A DNA stretch of 64,000 nt from Turritopsis dohrnii (GCA_027922465.2 BQMF02000579.1:62001-126000); one strand, 5' to 3'; positions 48,301 through 60,957 are shown, counted from the first letter of the stretch. Notes: generated from the sequence alone by a model not told the origin. Numbers and translations: made by a program.

Positions 48301-51300
48301 GACAGTTTTTAGAAAACAAAGGAATTTTGAAGAAAATTGACAAAATGCATGCATTTGTAATTTTCGTTTACTACAAATAAAATGAAGATAAATTAATTCA
48401 AAAACTACAAAGATTGTTCGTCATCCAGTTCATTGAAAACGTCATCAAAAACATTTCTAGCACCTTCTGGTCCCCACTCCTCATCATCGCCGCCATTGTC
48501 ATACTCATACTAAGGAAACCGCAAATGGAAGATAACATACTACAGGGAAAGGAATCAACTGATATTGTCATTGTTGACGACTGAAAAACATTTTTTACAT
48601 AAATAAATAATATTTGACAGTGTCTATCATATCTGTGTATCAAAATATGACTGATTTCTTACAAGAAAAAAAATGTTTTCAAGAAGATCAAATTGGCAAA
48701 TCTTTCCCTCCCTTATTATATACATAGGTTTTGAAATACATATCCGACATTTTGGTAGCTAAAAAACTTAAAGAATTGCAAATAAAATCGAAATTTTACT
48801 GGATAAACTTTTGCAACTTGGAAATAAGAGCAAAATTTCGCGAGATAAACTTTCGCGAAAAAAGGTCAAATTTGCGAAATTCATGACTTTCTTTCTCGAA
48901 AGTTTCTCGGATTAAAGTACCATCTATATTCCATACTTAAAGAAAACAAGAATTAAAATCTAAAGTATCTTACCATTTTTAATTTCATAAGCCTCATCAT
49001 AACAATATGTTTCATTACATTTAGGACAAACAACATATTTGTTAAAATTATCACGGTCCACGCCAAGTATTTTTCTTGCTTTGTAAAGCGTTGTTGGAAG
49101 TATATCAATGAGGTCTTGTAATTTATCACTTTTCAAGCAGCTATTCAATACTTGCATCACTTTTACCATAATACCAAGTAATGATTCCATTGCATTATCT
49201 GACAAAAATTGAGCAGCTTGCCAAAATAATAACATCTTTAAGATTTTTGCCACTAAATCACATAATGGGTTATGCAGCACTGGTGTTGGGACAGAAAAAT
49301 CATCCAACGGAGTAGAAGCTTCATCGATCCAAAATTCCATTTCATTGTCCTGCCAAGAGGCATCAAAATTACCAGTTTCATAATCAAATCAAAAAGAATC
49401 AAATGATATAACAAATGGTACTAACCTCCATTAATCTTAAATTTTCTTCATCACCATAATTTTCATTGGGATTATAATCAGATGCATTTCCATCACTTAG
49501 CTCTAATGATTCCGACAGGTTACCATCAGAAATTGATGTATCTATTAATAAAGAGTTCACATAAAAGCATAACTGACAATAGTCTCTCATTCTTTTATGA
49601 AAACAAGGGACGCCTCTATATTAAAGCAAATATAAGATTTATTTATCAATCTTCTCCTTTTAAAAATACCATGTGTGTAATAGAACGCACTTGTAAAATT
49701 TCCTACGTGTGCAATTAAAATCGCATGCATCATGGTACCTTACCTGTACAACCACACGTTGCTTGAAATTTATGCGTGTGATCTGATATTTTACGTGATT
49801 GGAAAATAATAATAAAAATTTAATAACTGTGAAAACGAAGTAATACCAATAATAACAATAACAATAATTAGTAATAATCTTTGTTTGTTTCTACGGATTA
49901 TTAAGAAATGAAAGGATAGAGTGATTTATAACTGGGAAAGTGAGATAGAATAACTTAATGAAAGTACGTTCTTAATTCGTAATTATAATGAGGAGAAAAA
50001 TTTGCATATATTTGAAGAACTGCTTTCCATACTCCTGGATTGCTCAACAAATTTTTTTCCATTTTTTCAGAGTTTCTTATACAGAACATATAGAATGAAA
50101 ACAGCAAAACAGACTCATACAAAAAGGCAAATCTCTCATCATCAGCAGATTTCAGCTTAAAATTTAGTGAAATGAGAAACGTTTCCTTTCCCGTTTAAGA
50201 TGTATACAAATAATTTCAAATATGGTGGCTTACTCATAAATTAAATCATCTATTCAAACTTGAAACCCAAAGTTGGCACTGTTAATGAACAAAAACAATG
50301 TTTTGACAATCTCAAATGCTCTAGGAAGCAGAGCTGAAAGTACTAGTGAAAAGTCCATGTCAAACCTTTCTATTTTCTGGTACCTTATAGCCAGGACACC
50401 CAGGTATATACATTCTCTGAAAGTCAATAAGTATCTGGGTTCAATTTCCGACAGTCAAAAAATTACTAGTAGCAAATTCAAATCAACAATTTTAAAAATT
50501 AGTGGTTAACATATACAAAATCATTACATTATTACAGCATTAACATTACGAATAACTAAATCAACTATGGTGGTAACATCAACATAAATAAAAAAGTTGC
50601 AAGATTTAATATAGCTTTCTCGATAAAACAAGAATGAAGGAGCTTCCCTGCCTGTGTCAGCCTGAGTGAAAAAATTACCAATGAGAAAAAATTTAAAAAG
50701 TAACTATAGTTTCCCATGATGACATCATTTCGTACGGAACCTATTGCTGACTTAATAAATAACTTAAAAAAAAAAATTTAAAATGTCTCTTGCTGTTAAA
50801 CGTACATTACTTCATTACTTTGCCTACCCTATTTGTTATTTTCGCTGTGGTTAACTAAACATAAATAACAATTTCATGTTTCAGCCCAGTACTTCATAAT
50901 GATTTGTTTGTAGTAAATTAGAGCAAGGGTTTTGTGGAATTGTTTTACTACCTGGTGGATAAAAATCCTCCAATAAATAAGCTACCAATATCCTCCACCC
51001 TGGTTTCTATATTTTCAAACGGTAACCCAGGTAAAATATCTTAATCTTTGCTGATTTCTCCACAAGTCAAGATCTATTTCAATGAGTTAGAATAGTCAGA
51101 AAACCAAACCATAGTTAAACTTATGTGAACCATATAGACGAGTTTCCAATGTTAATTATACACTTTTATACCTCATACTAAAAATCAAATACAATGTACG
51201 AAAATAGATAGGAAGTGCTAATGTGTATTGAAACTTTCTAATGTCGATTGTCTTTAAAGGGACTCCAGAGAACCAAATAAAGTGACAACATTTTGAAGTG

Positions 51301-51889
51301 TATAAAGAGACTTTTATTTCCTGCGAGGCTGCGTGCGCATACTCACAGGAAAATGACTTGATTAATGATATTCTAAGTTGCAATATACCGTAATTATCGA
51401 GCAAAGAACACTGGTGTTTATAAACATTACGTCACTAAGAAACTCATCTATAGATCAGAAAATTACGGCTTCGACCAAAATTTGACTAACACATGATGAG
51501 TCCCAGGTTGTATTCTAGCTTTAAGATGCATAACAACTTCTATCAACTACAACAATAATGACCTATTAAGTCTAGGTGGGCAATTAAAATAGAAGAACAA
51601 ATTTTATACCTTCAATTTCAATGTCCATCGAATAGACAAAGTCAACACTATCATCATGGTTGCCAGATTGATGCTCATTTGATGCTGTTGATGATGATGA
51701 TTGTTCTTCCACAGCATTTGCAAGTTTTGCTTGAGGGGGCAATATTTTGATGCTTTTATTTTCCAGACACTTTCCATTCCGATGTTTCACATAAAAACTT
51801 GTTTTTGAGACACTTTCTTTACAATAGACACACAATTTTCGACTAGCACGCTTTCTTTTCATGGAATCCATTTTGAATTTTTTTTCCAC
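45308..51889 (-). CDS. CACTA/EnSpm (TNP2-like) transposase, six exons, 978 aa
   Basis: Exons on the minus strand: 51889-51610, 49541-49426, 49349-48974, 47955-47287, 47144-46884, 46542-45308. All GT-AG joins keep phase and the sum is 2937 nt. The N-terminus has a C2H-type zinc knuckle (CVYCKESVSKTSFYVKH). Then come an acidic linker, KYVVCPKCNETY, and the catalytic-core landmarks MLNVDWFNPF, LGVIPGPKEP, DIPATRK, GCSKCLK, FDPVRMHLVDPMHNLMLG and YGPVYGFWCFSFERYNG. These are characteristic of tnp2/DUF4218-type CACTA transposases, which cut and paste the element in the nucleus. No stop or frameshift is seen, so the gene appears intact. A TA-flanked MITE sits in intron 3. It is divergently arranged with the second ORF, with 333 bp between start codons. 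C-terminal 200 residues are less recognisable. Confidence 0.88.
48171..48917. mobile_element. 747-bp MITE in transposase intron, TA target
   Basis: Ends CTTTAATCCGAGAAACTT and its reverse complement (right side AAGTTTCTCGGATTAAAG), flanked by TA. Inside both halves the motif GATAAACTTTCGCG repeats in both orientations. It is an insertion into the CACTA element. Confidence 0.8.
48405..48509 (-). CDS. candidate acidic terminal exon inside the MITE
   Basis: After an acceptor (TTTCCTTAG) an open frame of 34 codons ends in TAG. It is rich in Asp/Glu (DDEEWGPEGARNVFDDVF). It is in phase with transposase exon 2 (which ends in phase 0), so exon 2 spliced to it would give a short product lacking the catalytic core. 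It has no recognised domain and no start of its own. Confidence 0.35.
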   Translation of the reverse strand, partial: YEYDNGGDDEEWGPEGARNVFDDVFNELDDEQSL

Positions 51890-52222
51890 ATGTGCAGGAA
51901 GTGTGCCAAATTTATTTAAAACAAAATATTACAGACCATGATATTAAAATGAAAGGACCCTCTAATCATTTGAAAAAAGAAAGCAAGCATATATATGATG
52001 TGCCTTAAAACTGAGATACATTTTATTCAAATCAAAGATTTAAACAATATAGTATACTAAAATCCATTTAAAGCGAGTCCTGAAAATTTAGATAATCATT
52101 GAAGATCGGAAACATGCTTTCGTTTCTTTCTTTTTCATCTTCGTCTCGGAATCAGTTGACATTCACGTTGGTTGCTAATAATCTGCATCTGTTACATCCA
52201 CGTTACCAAACAGTTACCAGTT
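51890..52222. promoter_or_regulatory. divergent promoter region of the CACTA genes
   Basis: 333 bp separate the start codons of the transposase (minus) and the second ORF (plus), so both promoters must lie here or overlap. No specific core element is called. Confidence 0.5.
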
Positions 52223-53723
52223 ATGGCTAACACTCAAGCAGTAAACTTTTTGGGGAGACAAACTACAACTCCAAAAGGCCTTAAAGTGATTCTACCAAAG
52301 AATAAGTCACCAGGCACACCATTACCTCTGGTGAATATAGATTCACCTTCCTCTGCTGAAAGGTAGCTTATCACTCGTCTTTTCTTATCATTTTTTTCAT
52401 AAAATAATTTCCTCCTGCAAATCAAACTTCAATGTCGTATTTTCTAAGACACAACTCGACTGAAGAAAGAGCAGCAGGATCAAACAACAACAACACTATT
52501 CTTAGGTATGCTTTGATTTATGTTAATGTTATGTGATATTATGTAGTCACCAGTTGAATACTTACGGTAACAGTTTAAACTAATCTTTTTAGACTTGTTA
52601 CAAATCTACAAGATGAGATGGAAAAACAAATAAGTAAGCTACGTGCTGAGCATTTGAAGGATGTTGTGGAGCTGCAGGAAGAAATTAACTCTTTAAGAAG
52701 AGAGATAGATGAAATGAGGGAGAAACCTGCATCCAAAAAAATGAAAATTCCTTTAGGAGTGTCAGTAAGTGCCCTTACTTATTTCCTGATTTAATATTTC
52801 ATTAGAACAGATTGGTTAATAATATTGTTTAAACAATTATCTAGAATAATGGTCCATGACCTTTACAGACCACTTGCTAATGAAGGTGGATGGAATTTTA
52901 ATGAAAAGTATGTAAACTGAGAAGTGCTTTTTTAAACTGCTATGATATGTTAAAAAAACTTTGTTATTGCTCTCAATATTTAATTCTTTATGTTTCCTCT
53001 TAGATTTACATCAGATACTAACTCAGTTGTCAACTCCAGAATTTTGCAAGGGCTGAATGATCAAAACACTGGTGTAGAACAGAGTATATTAAGAAGTAAG
53101 CTGATCAGTTTCAATTTCCCGTCTTCTTAGATTTTCTATTGTTGTATAATGTATATTATATTATTTAGTATATTCACTTATTAAGGTTTTGCTTTGTTTT
53201 CTATATCTAGAGGCAGTGAATCGCTACTTTGAGTCATTGCAGAGAAGTTATAAGGAAAACCAGCAAACACCCGGCACAAGAAAGCGAAAGAGATCGAATA
53301 GAGTTAAGATAACAAGGCGTCATAAGGTAAGAATTTAGAATTATCAGGTATTTTGAACTTTGACACTTTGAATGAAAGTAACTGAATCTAAGATAACACT
53401 TCAGCTTCATTAAAAGGAACAATTTCTTACAGTTACTTCAAGCACGTGCTGCTGCCATTAAAGAAAGTGAGGAGGACCAACAGTTGTGGAGTCAACTAAA
53501 TGCATGGGCCATGTCGGATGAAGAATCAAATGATGAAGATCCGAATGCTGTGAGGGTGTTCAGAACACTTGCGTGGCGTAAAGATGAAGTCAATGATTTA
53601 ATTCAGCGTTGCGACAATGCAATTGGGGTGATTCGCATTTATGGTGATCCATCAGATAGACAACCTGATTCTCGATGCACCCAATTTGTGAAAGATGACT
53701 ATGTTCATCCTGAAAGTGAGTAG
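52223..53723 (+). CDS. second ORF of the CACTA element, coiled-coil protein
   Basis: Seven exons: 52223-52362, 52450-52505, 52593-52760 (or to 52764), 52846-52907, 53004-53095, 53211-53326, 53433-53723. The exon 3 donor is uncertain: the stronger GTAAGT at 52765 breaks phase, while GTCAGT at 52761 keeps it. The protein has a low-complexity N-terminus, a coiled coil (QDEMEKQISKLRAEHLKDVV), a basic cluster (TRKRKRSNRVKITRRHK) likely for nuclear import or DNA binding, and an acidic C-terminus. I recognise no named domain. Its position beside the transposase and the subterminal arrays suggests an accessory factor like plant TNPA, but that is only by analogy of layout. Confidence 0.65.
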
Positions 53724-54084
53724 TGCTGTGGAGGATATCTTTGAATATGGCAAGAGGAATTGGCATGCCTCAGTTTCATGATGAACATTGATAAATATAT
53801 TTCCTGTTTTGCTTGTCTTCTGTAGTATTTGCTATCATACTGTAAACTCTTTTTGTTGCATTTGTTGTTAAGAGTATAAATACTGCCATGAGAAATTATA
53901 TTTCATTTCTTCCCTTTCTGTATTACATTACGAAGGTTCGTAGTAACCATTATGCAGTGCGATTCAAATATCAATGTCTTTCACCCAAGCGAAAACGCCT
54001 CGTCCAATTAAATTGAACATTGTGAAAACCAATGAGAGAGATCCTTGTTTCCACGTAAGCCAATCACGATTAAATGTCGACTAG

Positions 54085-54430
54085 ATTTAATACTCGTATT
54101 TTCCCGTATATCAAGCTTGGATACACTGTATGAGTATTTAGATCCAGAGGTCTCCGTATTTAAAAATCGAAAAGCGGTTTATCTTGTATCATAATACGGC
54201 GAATACAGAAAGTCGTATTTTAATCCTGGCGCTTCCGTATTCTATATGCGGATTTCGTATTTATCAATATTCGTATACGGTGTTATATTGTCATCCGTAT
54301 TAAAAAAGTCCCAATACGAAGAATATTGGGGTCGTATTCTAGCTGAATAACAAATCCGTATGACATCGTATTCAGATCAAATACGGACTGATACGGACAG
54401 GAAAATAAGCGTATTCTATAGTATTTCACG
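54085..54430 (+). repeat. right subterminal CCGTATT/AATACGG array of the CACTA element
   Basis: More than a dozen CGTATT or AATACG motifs in both orientations in 345 bp next to the right TIR. Confidence 0.8.
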
Positions 54431-54614
54431 CAGTAGTACAGCTGCAGGACATTTTTTGAAATTGTCGCACTAGGTTGTTTTAGTAGGTTGTAGTAGTAGG
54501 TTGTGCGCTCTATGTAAAGATTTGAATGTCCTAGACTTTATACTTAGATACTTTAATTAAACAACTAAAACGTGGTTTTTAAGACGGGACTTTCGAATAA
54601 TGCTTAGCAACAAA

Positions 54615-57600
54615 TTAAGCAACAAAGTGTATTGTAAAATAGAAACATTTTAATTGAACATCAAATTTCACCTGATTGGCACCTGCTTCCAAAAACTCTT
54701 CCAGATGTTCTGCAAGATTGCTAAATGATGGTCGATCGTTTGGATCTTCGTTCCAACAATCAGTCATAATGCCATATCTGCATGAAAGTAAAACAAAATG
54801 ATCAAAAAGTCACTGTGATGGAGAGAATTTTTATTGAAATTGTGTTCATATTTATATAGAAATGCACTCCTTCGCAGAGATTTTTTAAAACTTTACCAGA
54901 AACACTTGACTGAACTTTCACAACAAAAATATATTAGAGGAATCTGGTTTTGTTTTAGTTACATTGCAGTGTTCCACTTACATCTCATCAGGGCAAAGCT
55001 GTGGCTTATCCATTCGATATCCCGATTTCAGTAGATTAAACAACCTTTCGACAGGTATGCCAGGATATGGGGAGCCACCTAACGTAAAAATTTCCCAAAG
55101 GACGATACCAAACGCCCAGACATCACTTTGAGTTGTGTACACTCGCTCAAATAAAGCTTCTACTGCCAACCATTTGACTGGTACATGTCTCTAAAAAACG
55201 TGGTTAGAAACGATTTTGACAAAAGCTGTCATAGGAACCGTAAACAATGATGCTCGCAAACAAACGTTTTTACTTCGGTTGTTTTCCGATAATAGTGAGT
55301 CTCAACGAGATTTCGAGCAAGGCCAAAATCTGCAATTTTGATTACAAAATCATGTCCAACCAAAATGTTTCGAGCGGCAAGATCACGGTGCACACACTAA
55401 AAAGATAATTGGTTATGTCAAATAATTTAAAATTGATTCTCACATCTCCACCTACACTTTTGTATACTTTTCCACCCTTGATAAAAATTATTAAAGTTTA
55501 CTATTATTGCCTTATGGCGTGTAGTTCCATACACAAGAAGGTGATAAAAAACCTAACCTTTCTACGCACTAGATGCATCATTCCTTTGGCAATCTGTAAA
55601 GCAAATGAGACCACTTCTTTTAATGTGATTAGCGGTTGATCACTATCGTCTTGGGGCGGTCTTTTCGAACGTAAATATTGCTTTAAATTCCCGTGAGGGG
55701 CGTATTCCATGACCACCCAAATAGGATCTAATCATAAACGATAACCTTGGGTGACGTGATTTAACACCTTCTTAATTGCCACCAGGCTTTTCTATCATAG
55801 GTTTGATGTTCTCTTATGGGAAATTACGATTAAATTACGATTAATTTTTATAAATTTTATATCGATAGAATCTGTATCTTTTGGTATTTTTCTTGATGTA
55901 TTTTTTGTAGGAGATGGAAAAGAAGAAGAAAAGAGAATCGAAAAAATAAGTTTGGAAAAACTCATTAGTTTCTTAACGATCCATTGAGATGTTTTACAAA
56001 AAGACTGGATGCAAATTAAGGGTCAATCTGGTAAATCATAATGGTAGATCCATATGCGCAATTGGTATATGTAAAGCATCAAACAATCTATAACCTGTCC
56101 TGCTGCAGCAACCAAGAAAGTTGATGATATTTTGATGTCTGCCAATCCGCTTCATAGCGTCCATTTCTGATATCAAGTCTAGAAGCTCATTCTCAGTGGA
56201 ATCAGCTAAGATGGAAGTAACTTTGTATTAATTCATAACAATAACAATAGAATGTGGTTGGTGATCACTTTAAGCTAAAAATTGGACAAGAAAAAACAAA
56301 ACATTATTGCAGTGTGCTAATTATTATTCTCTTTTTACTAAGCCAATCAAAATGTCATATTTTCTTGTTTCAGCAAATTGAATTTCAAAGCTATTTGTCG
56401 AACTAATGTACTCATTTGGAATCAATCTAACTTGAAATACAACTTTTGTAAAAAGGTTTTCCGATTTTTCAGCTTTGATATAGTGAATACCTTTTAGCAT
56501 TTTTATTGCAACGATCTTGTGTTCTTTTCCATCTCTTACTAAACCAAAAGCCTCTGATTTGATCACTACACCAAATGCACCTTCACCAAGTGTGTCTACC
56601 ATCCGCAAGCAACTTCGATCAATTTCCCATTCAAGGTCACACTGAAGTTCGCAGACATCTACAAAACATCCATGAAGCAACGTAATTCAATTTACAAAAT
56701 AGAGAACTCCAAAAGTTGTGTTTTAGTTTCTACCGCAGTTTTGAGTAACTAACCAGTTTAATCGAATAATCTTCATTTTACTGGAAACGTTATTTCAGGA
56801 TTTCTCACCATATTGGAATAATTGAAGAGTTGTGGAATGTCATAATTTTTAACAATAACATCAAGCTTCTCAGTATCTTAGAATAGGAATTAACAGACGA
56901 GTTTTAAAGCCGGGATGATAAATAAAAACGAATAATAACAATGATAACAATAACAATAATAAAAGAGCACTACATTGCTAGCAATGGCGTTTAAGTAGGT
57001 GGGAGTGGGTGTTGTTTGTGTGTTAGAGTGGCTTAGAGCAAGGTTTAGTATAATGATCATTAAAAAGAGAATAGTTACTGTTATTACCATATGATGGACA
57101 ATCTGCTACAACTTCTGATTTCAGTAATGATGAAAGCGCAGATGAAGTGCTGTTTGAGAAGCCTCTTAAACGCTTGAATTTCTCAGGTTTATCTATCAAG
57201 CTTTTCATAAGGATTTCCAAGGAAGATTTACATTTCTTCCTATGATGCATTTTGAAGAACAACCATGCCATGGCGAGAAGGAAGACTAATGTTAAAGAGC
57301 CAAGTGCAATTGAAACGATTTGGAAAGTGATTTGATCTGAGGAGCTCGTAGCTTCAGTACCACCTACAATAGGTTGGAAGAACCCTTTAAGAACGTTTCA
57401 TAAGCTTCAAATGCTTCAAAAGCTAAGAGCGTTTGAAGGCTTCATTAAAGTTCAATGTTCATGGATATAGATGTATAATGTTTTGAATTAAAAATTTCAA
57501 ACGCACCTTTCTTTTTTTTCACATCTAGATATAACGTCTTATATAGCACAGCAAGATTATTTTTCGTTATACAAGTATACCTTCCAGCATCTTGAACATC

Positions 57601-59528
57601 GAGATTAATTAATTTTAATCTCAAAACTAGATGTTTTCGCAATGCGTTACCATGATTTACAATTTTTTTATCACATTCCAGTTTCTCTTGAACAACTACT
57701 TCGAATTTACTGCTATTGAGATTTCTAAGAGTTTGGTTAATGGTCATGTCTTTTGTTAGATTGATAAGTTTTTTCTCATCATAATGTGAAATCCATTTTA
57801 TCCACAGAAATTCATGAACAGTTTCGCTATTCCTTTCATAGCAGTTCAACGTAACATTCTCACCAACATATTTAGTTGTGTTTTTAAACCCATTAGAGTC
57901 TATATGTGGTCTTTGCCGGACGTTTCCGTCATCTTCTGTCAATGTACAATCCACTATAACCAAAAATAGTGCTCTTCAGCAGATTACAGCTTATATTAAC
58001 TATTATATTAACTATCTGTTCGAAAACTGTGGAAAAGCAAAAAAAAAAGTTGATAACGGAACAGAGAAAAGACAACCAAAATTCGTTTGATACAATGGCA
58101 AAACTGAAGAATTGCTTGTGTAACTAAAAGCAAAAATGTATTGCAAGTTAAAGATAAAATCTTCCCTATCCTAGCCAGCCGAGCACATTCTACGCGGCAG
58201 CATCTACAGTTAAATGTTTTATTCCGCTGGCATCCTTTAAGAAAGAATTCTGTTGCCGTAACAAAAGTATCTCATTTATTTATTTATTTTAGTCTGATAT
58301 TATAAGATTATCATTTTTGTCTATTTAGAGGTAGATCCTACGATGACCGATATAAAGAATTGTTTAACGCAAGATAATAATGAATGACGTCACGAATAAT
58401 GACGACATTTTCATCATCGGTTTGGATAGAAAACTTGCAAAATGGGTGAAAAATCGCTGCACTGTGATGTTTGGCAAAAAGTGATGACGTTACGCAACGT
58501 CAAAAGCGGCGACGTCATTATAGCATTTTATTTTGTAATAGAAATATTAGAAATTTGATTCTGTGCCGTTTAGAGTACAAAAATATGAAAAATGGGTGAA
58601 AAATGATTAAGATACACTGACTGAATGTCGAAATTACTGACGTCATTAGCCTTGTCTTTCATGCCTCATAACTTCTGACTTTCAGACCCATGTTTCTTAT
58701 TATATTATCCTTTTTTTGTCAATATCTATCGATTGAGACTAAAAATTCCAAAAGTTGAGCATTTTCATTCTCGTCTGACCAAAAAATGCTGATTTCATCA
58801 CTTCTCGAAAACGAGGGCGTTACAAAGAAGGTCCAATTCAAACTTTTGAATAGTTTCAATCAAAAACCAACTTCCATTGATAAAATTTCCGGTTAGGTTG
58901 AGTGCTACAAAAGATGGTTTTCTTCCTGCCTACTACTACCAGCGGTAGTATAAGTTTTGGGACCACGTTGCATACATTAGATACTTACATATTTACATAC
59001 ATAAACAATAAAAGCAAAACTGAAAACATTGCTGGGGAAAACACTCGACTCCACAATATAACATTTTAGGCTTATGTGTATGAATATGTTTTATTATGGC
59101 ACCAAAGCTCATAAGTAAGAAAAAAATAAGGCTTTACTTTATGTTATGTTATGTGAAGTGTTTTTCAATCACAATATCTGTCATGGTAAGATTTTTATCA
59201 TCTCGCACCATAAGGTGCTTAGTGTCTTGTAGAACATTTTTTTGAATTTTTTCTACTTACCTGGTCTCAATGAAACATTGTATGATATCAGTTCTACATC
59301 ATTTGAAAGATCGAAACATGAATAAACACCTTCATTTTCTTCTTTAACGGAAATAAGATCAAGAACTGTCTTGTTGGGAGATAAATGGGTATTACCCTTC
59401 TTCCAAATAAACGATGTGGCGTTGCTTTCACACTTCAACTTGACATCATGTCCGAAATCAACAATTTTAATCTCTTGAGTGATTGCCAAGATAACATTTC
59501 CAAAAAGTAAAACCATCCATTCCCTCAT
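54615..59528 (-). CDS. FGFR-like receptor tyrosine kinase, two Ig domains, 644 aa
   Basis: Exons on the minus strand: 59528-59261, 57953-57507, 57363-57088, 56658-56491, 56205-56095, 55727-55558, 55396-55274, 55190-54982, 54777-54615; phases agree and the total is 1935 nt. Exon 1 has a signal peptide and one Ig-like domain ([19 protein letters not shown]). Exon 2 has a second ([20 protein letters not shown]). Exon 3 has the transmembrane helix ([17 protein letters not shown]) and a basic juxtamembrane segment. The kinase has [27 protein letters not shown], and the paired activation tyrosines [25 protein letters not shown] is nearly diagnostic for FGFR. Vertebrate FGFRs have three Ig domains and about 800 residues; this has two and a short tail. 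It binds FGF-type ligands at the cell surface and signals through Ras/MAPK in known relatives. All catalytic residues are present. Confidence 0.92.
54800..54885 (+). repeat. dispersed about 90-bp repeat, copy 3
   Basis: GAGAATTTTTATTGAAATTG with ATATAGAAATGCACTCCTTC. It lies in the last intron of the FGFR-like gene. Confidence 0.65.
58240..58960. repeat. repetitive segment with TGACGTCA-like sites
   Basis: The first FGFR-like intron holds repeated ATGGGTGAAAAAT, GACGTCAT and AGAAATTTGATTCTG motifs. The last recurs at 61315-61340 and 61430-61450. Probably a decayed dispersed repeat; ends not defined. Confidence 0.4.
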
Positions 59529-59689
59529 TTTGTAAAAAACCCCAAAAACCCCAAAACATACGGATACACAATCTGAATTATTTGAAAAATCTATACGCTA
59601 ATATTTGAATTCAGTTATCTCGTTTGATTTCTATTGAACGTATTTCTAAATGAAACAAAATTCAAGAACATTAAATACTGGTTAAAACA

Positions 59690-59982
59690 AAATATTTCTT
59701 TGAACAAAAAGCGAAAATTCTGTAATAGAAACGGAAGACTATAATTTTGTGATGTCTAAATGTAAGTCATGAGGACAAAATCTTATTTCGTTGCCACGAA
59801 AAATACAGTGGTTTTTATTCTCTTATGATAAAAAGCAATGTCTCGTTCACAGCTAGCATGACAATTTCAAAATTTTTTTATAAGCACCCTTCTCCAATTA
59901 GCGCCTCTCTCTCTAGTAAGCCCCTCCCTTAATTTCCAAACAAATTTTGGCGCCCGGGCTCTTATTAGAGAGAATACGGTTA
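59690..59982. mobile_element. GCGCTTATT-family element, copy 2 (empty-site copy)
   Basis: Matches 24150-24190 plus 24955-25190 without the intervening MITE. The right end GAGAGAATACGGT follows GCTCTTATTA. The left end is decayed. Confidence 0.65.
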
Positions 59983-60435
59983 TGCAGTTGAATATTCTGG
60001 TATTAGACCCATAAATCCCCCTCAATAAATAAACCAACTAAAATCTACCATTTTTGTTCCTATGTACTTTCACTGCTTTTCCTGCATCATGATACGACTG
60101 CTTTGAGAACTTTCACATAACTGAATTGAACTGATTGAATAGTTCCTAAAAATTATATTTGTATGTTTAAAACGACAGAAGATTATTGATATTTTTTGTC
60201 TTTTAATAATTGATAGTTGCTAGGTTGCTAATTTGATGACGTGCATCAGATTAGTATCTTACAATTTTTTTCCTTAGTTACGCAATCCCATATTCATTCA
60301 ATGAAAAACCTATTGACGTAGCATTCAATTTATCCAGAAACTTTATTGATGGAAGTTGTGATAAATTCCTGATTGAAGCAAATGCATAGAACAAAAAGCA
60401 GAAAATATCTGTATTCTCGGAACTTCCGACAATGG

Positions 60436-60957
60436 GAATATCCTATTATACCGTTTTCAAGCCCATGGGCTTAAAAGCGGATTTTTAATGTTGAATCAGT
60501 TTTTTTCTTTCAAAAAGTAGTCAGCATTTAAGCCCGTGGGCTAAAAAAAAATACGTACAAAAAATCCTCCAATTTGGCCAAAAAGGATAATAAAAATATG
60601 AGAAATAGATCACATACGAGAGTAGTATGACGTTACGTACAAAACGTACATATCGGTAAACGGTCTAAATGTTACAGTGGAAGTGGTTGGCAGCCGACCA
60701 AATTCAAGAGGAAATGGACTGGAAGTCCCTGGATTATACAAAGTAAAGGACCCATATGCGTCCACATAAAAGGGGCATTTGCTAATTAAGAATTATTTAA
60801 GAAGGAAGCCGTGTAAATTTGACTGATATTTGTAGAAAAAAAGGTGCACCTGAGAATGATTTTGTTTTTTCTCGAATGCTGAAAATGGGTCCGTATTGGA
60901 GCCCATGGGTGTAAATGCAAGGGGGGCGGGGGTGGTAAAAACGGGATAATAAGGTAA
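60436..60957. mobile_element. MITE with CCTTATTATCCC-type ends
   Basis: Left TCCTATTATACCGTTTT and, reversed from the right, ACCTTATTATCCCGTTTTT. Inner GCCCATGGGC palindromes occur near both ends. The ends recall those of the 24191 MITE (CCTTATCGGCCC), so they may be relatives. Confidence 0.5.

Larger units (their letters stand above)
42383..54436 (-). mobile_element. 12-kb CACTA/EnSpm DNA transposon with kinase cargo
   Basis: The left end is CACTGCGTGAAATA at 42383 and the right end is TATTTCACGCAGTA near 54435, giving about 13-bp TIRs of CACTA character. Subterminal regions on both sides are dense in AATACGG/CCGTATT motifs, as expected for CACTA transposase binding arrays. It carries a TNP2-like transposase (minus), a divergent second ORF (plus) and an intronless kinase (minus). 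I could not find a convincing 2-3-bp target duplication. Frames look intact, so the copy may be young. Confidence 0.75.
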
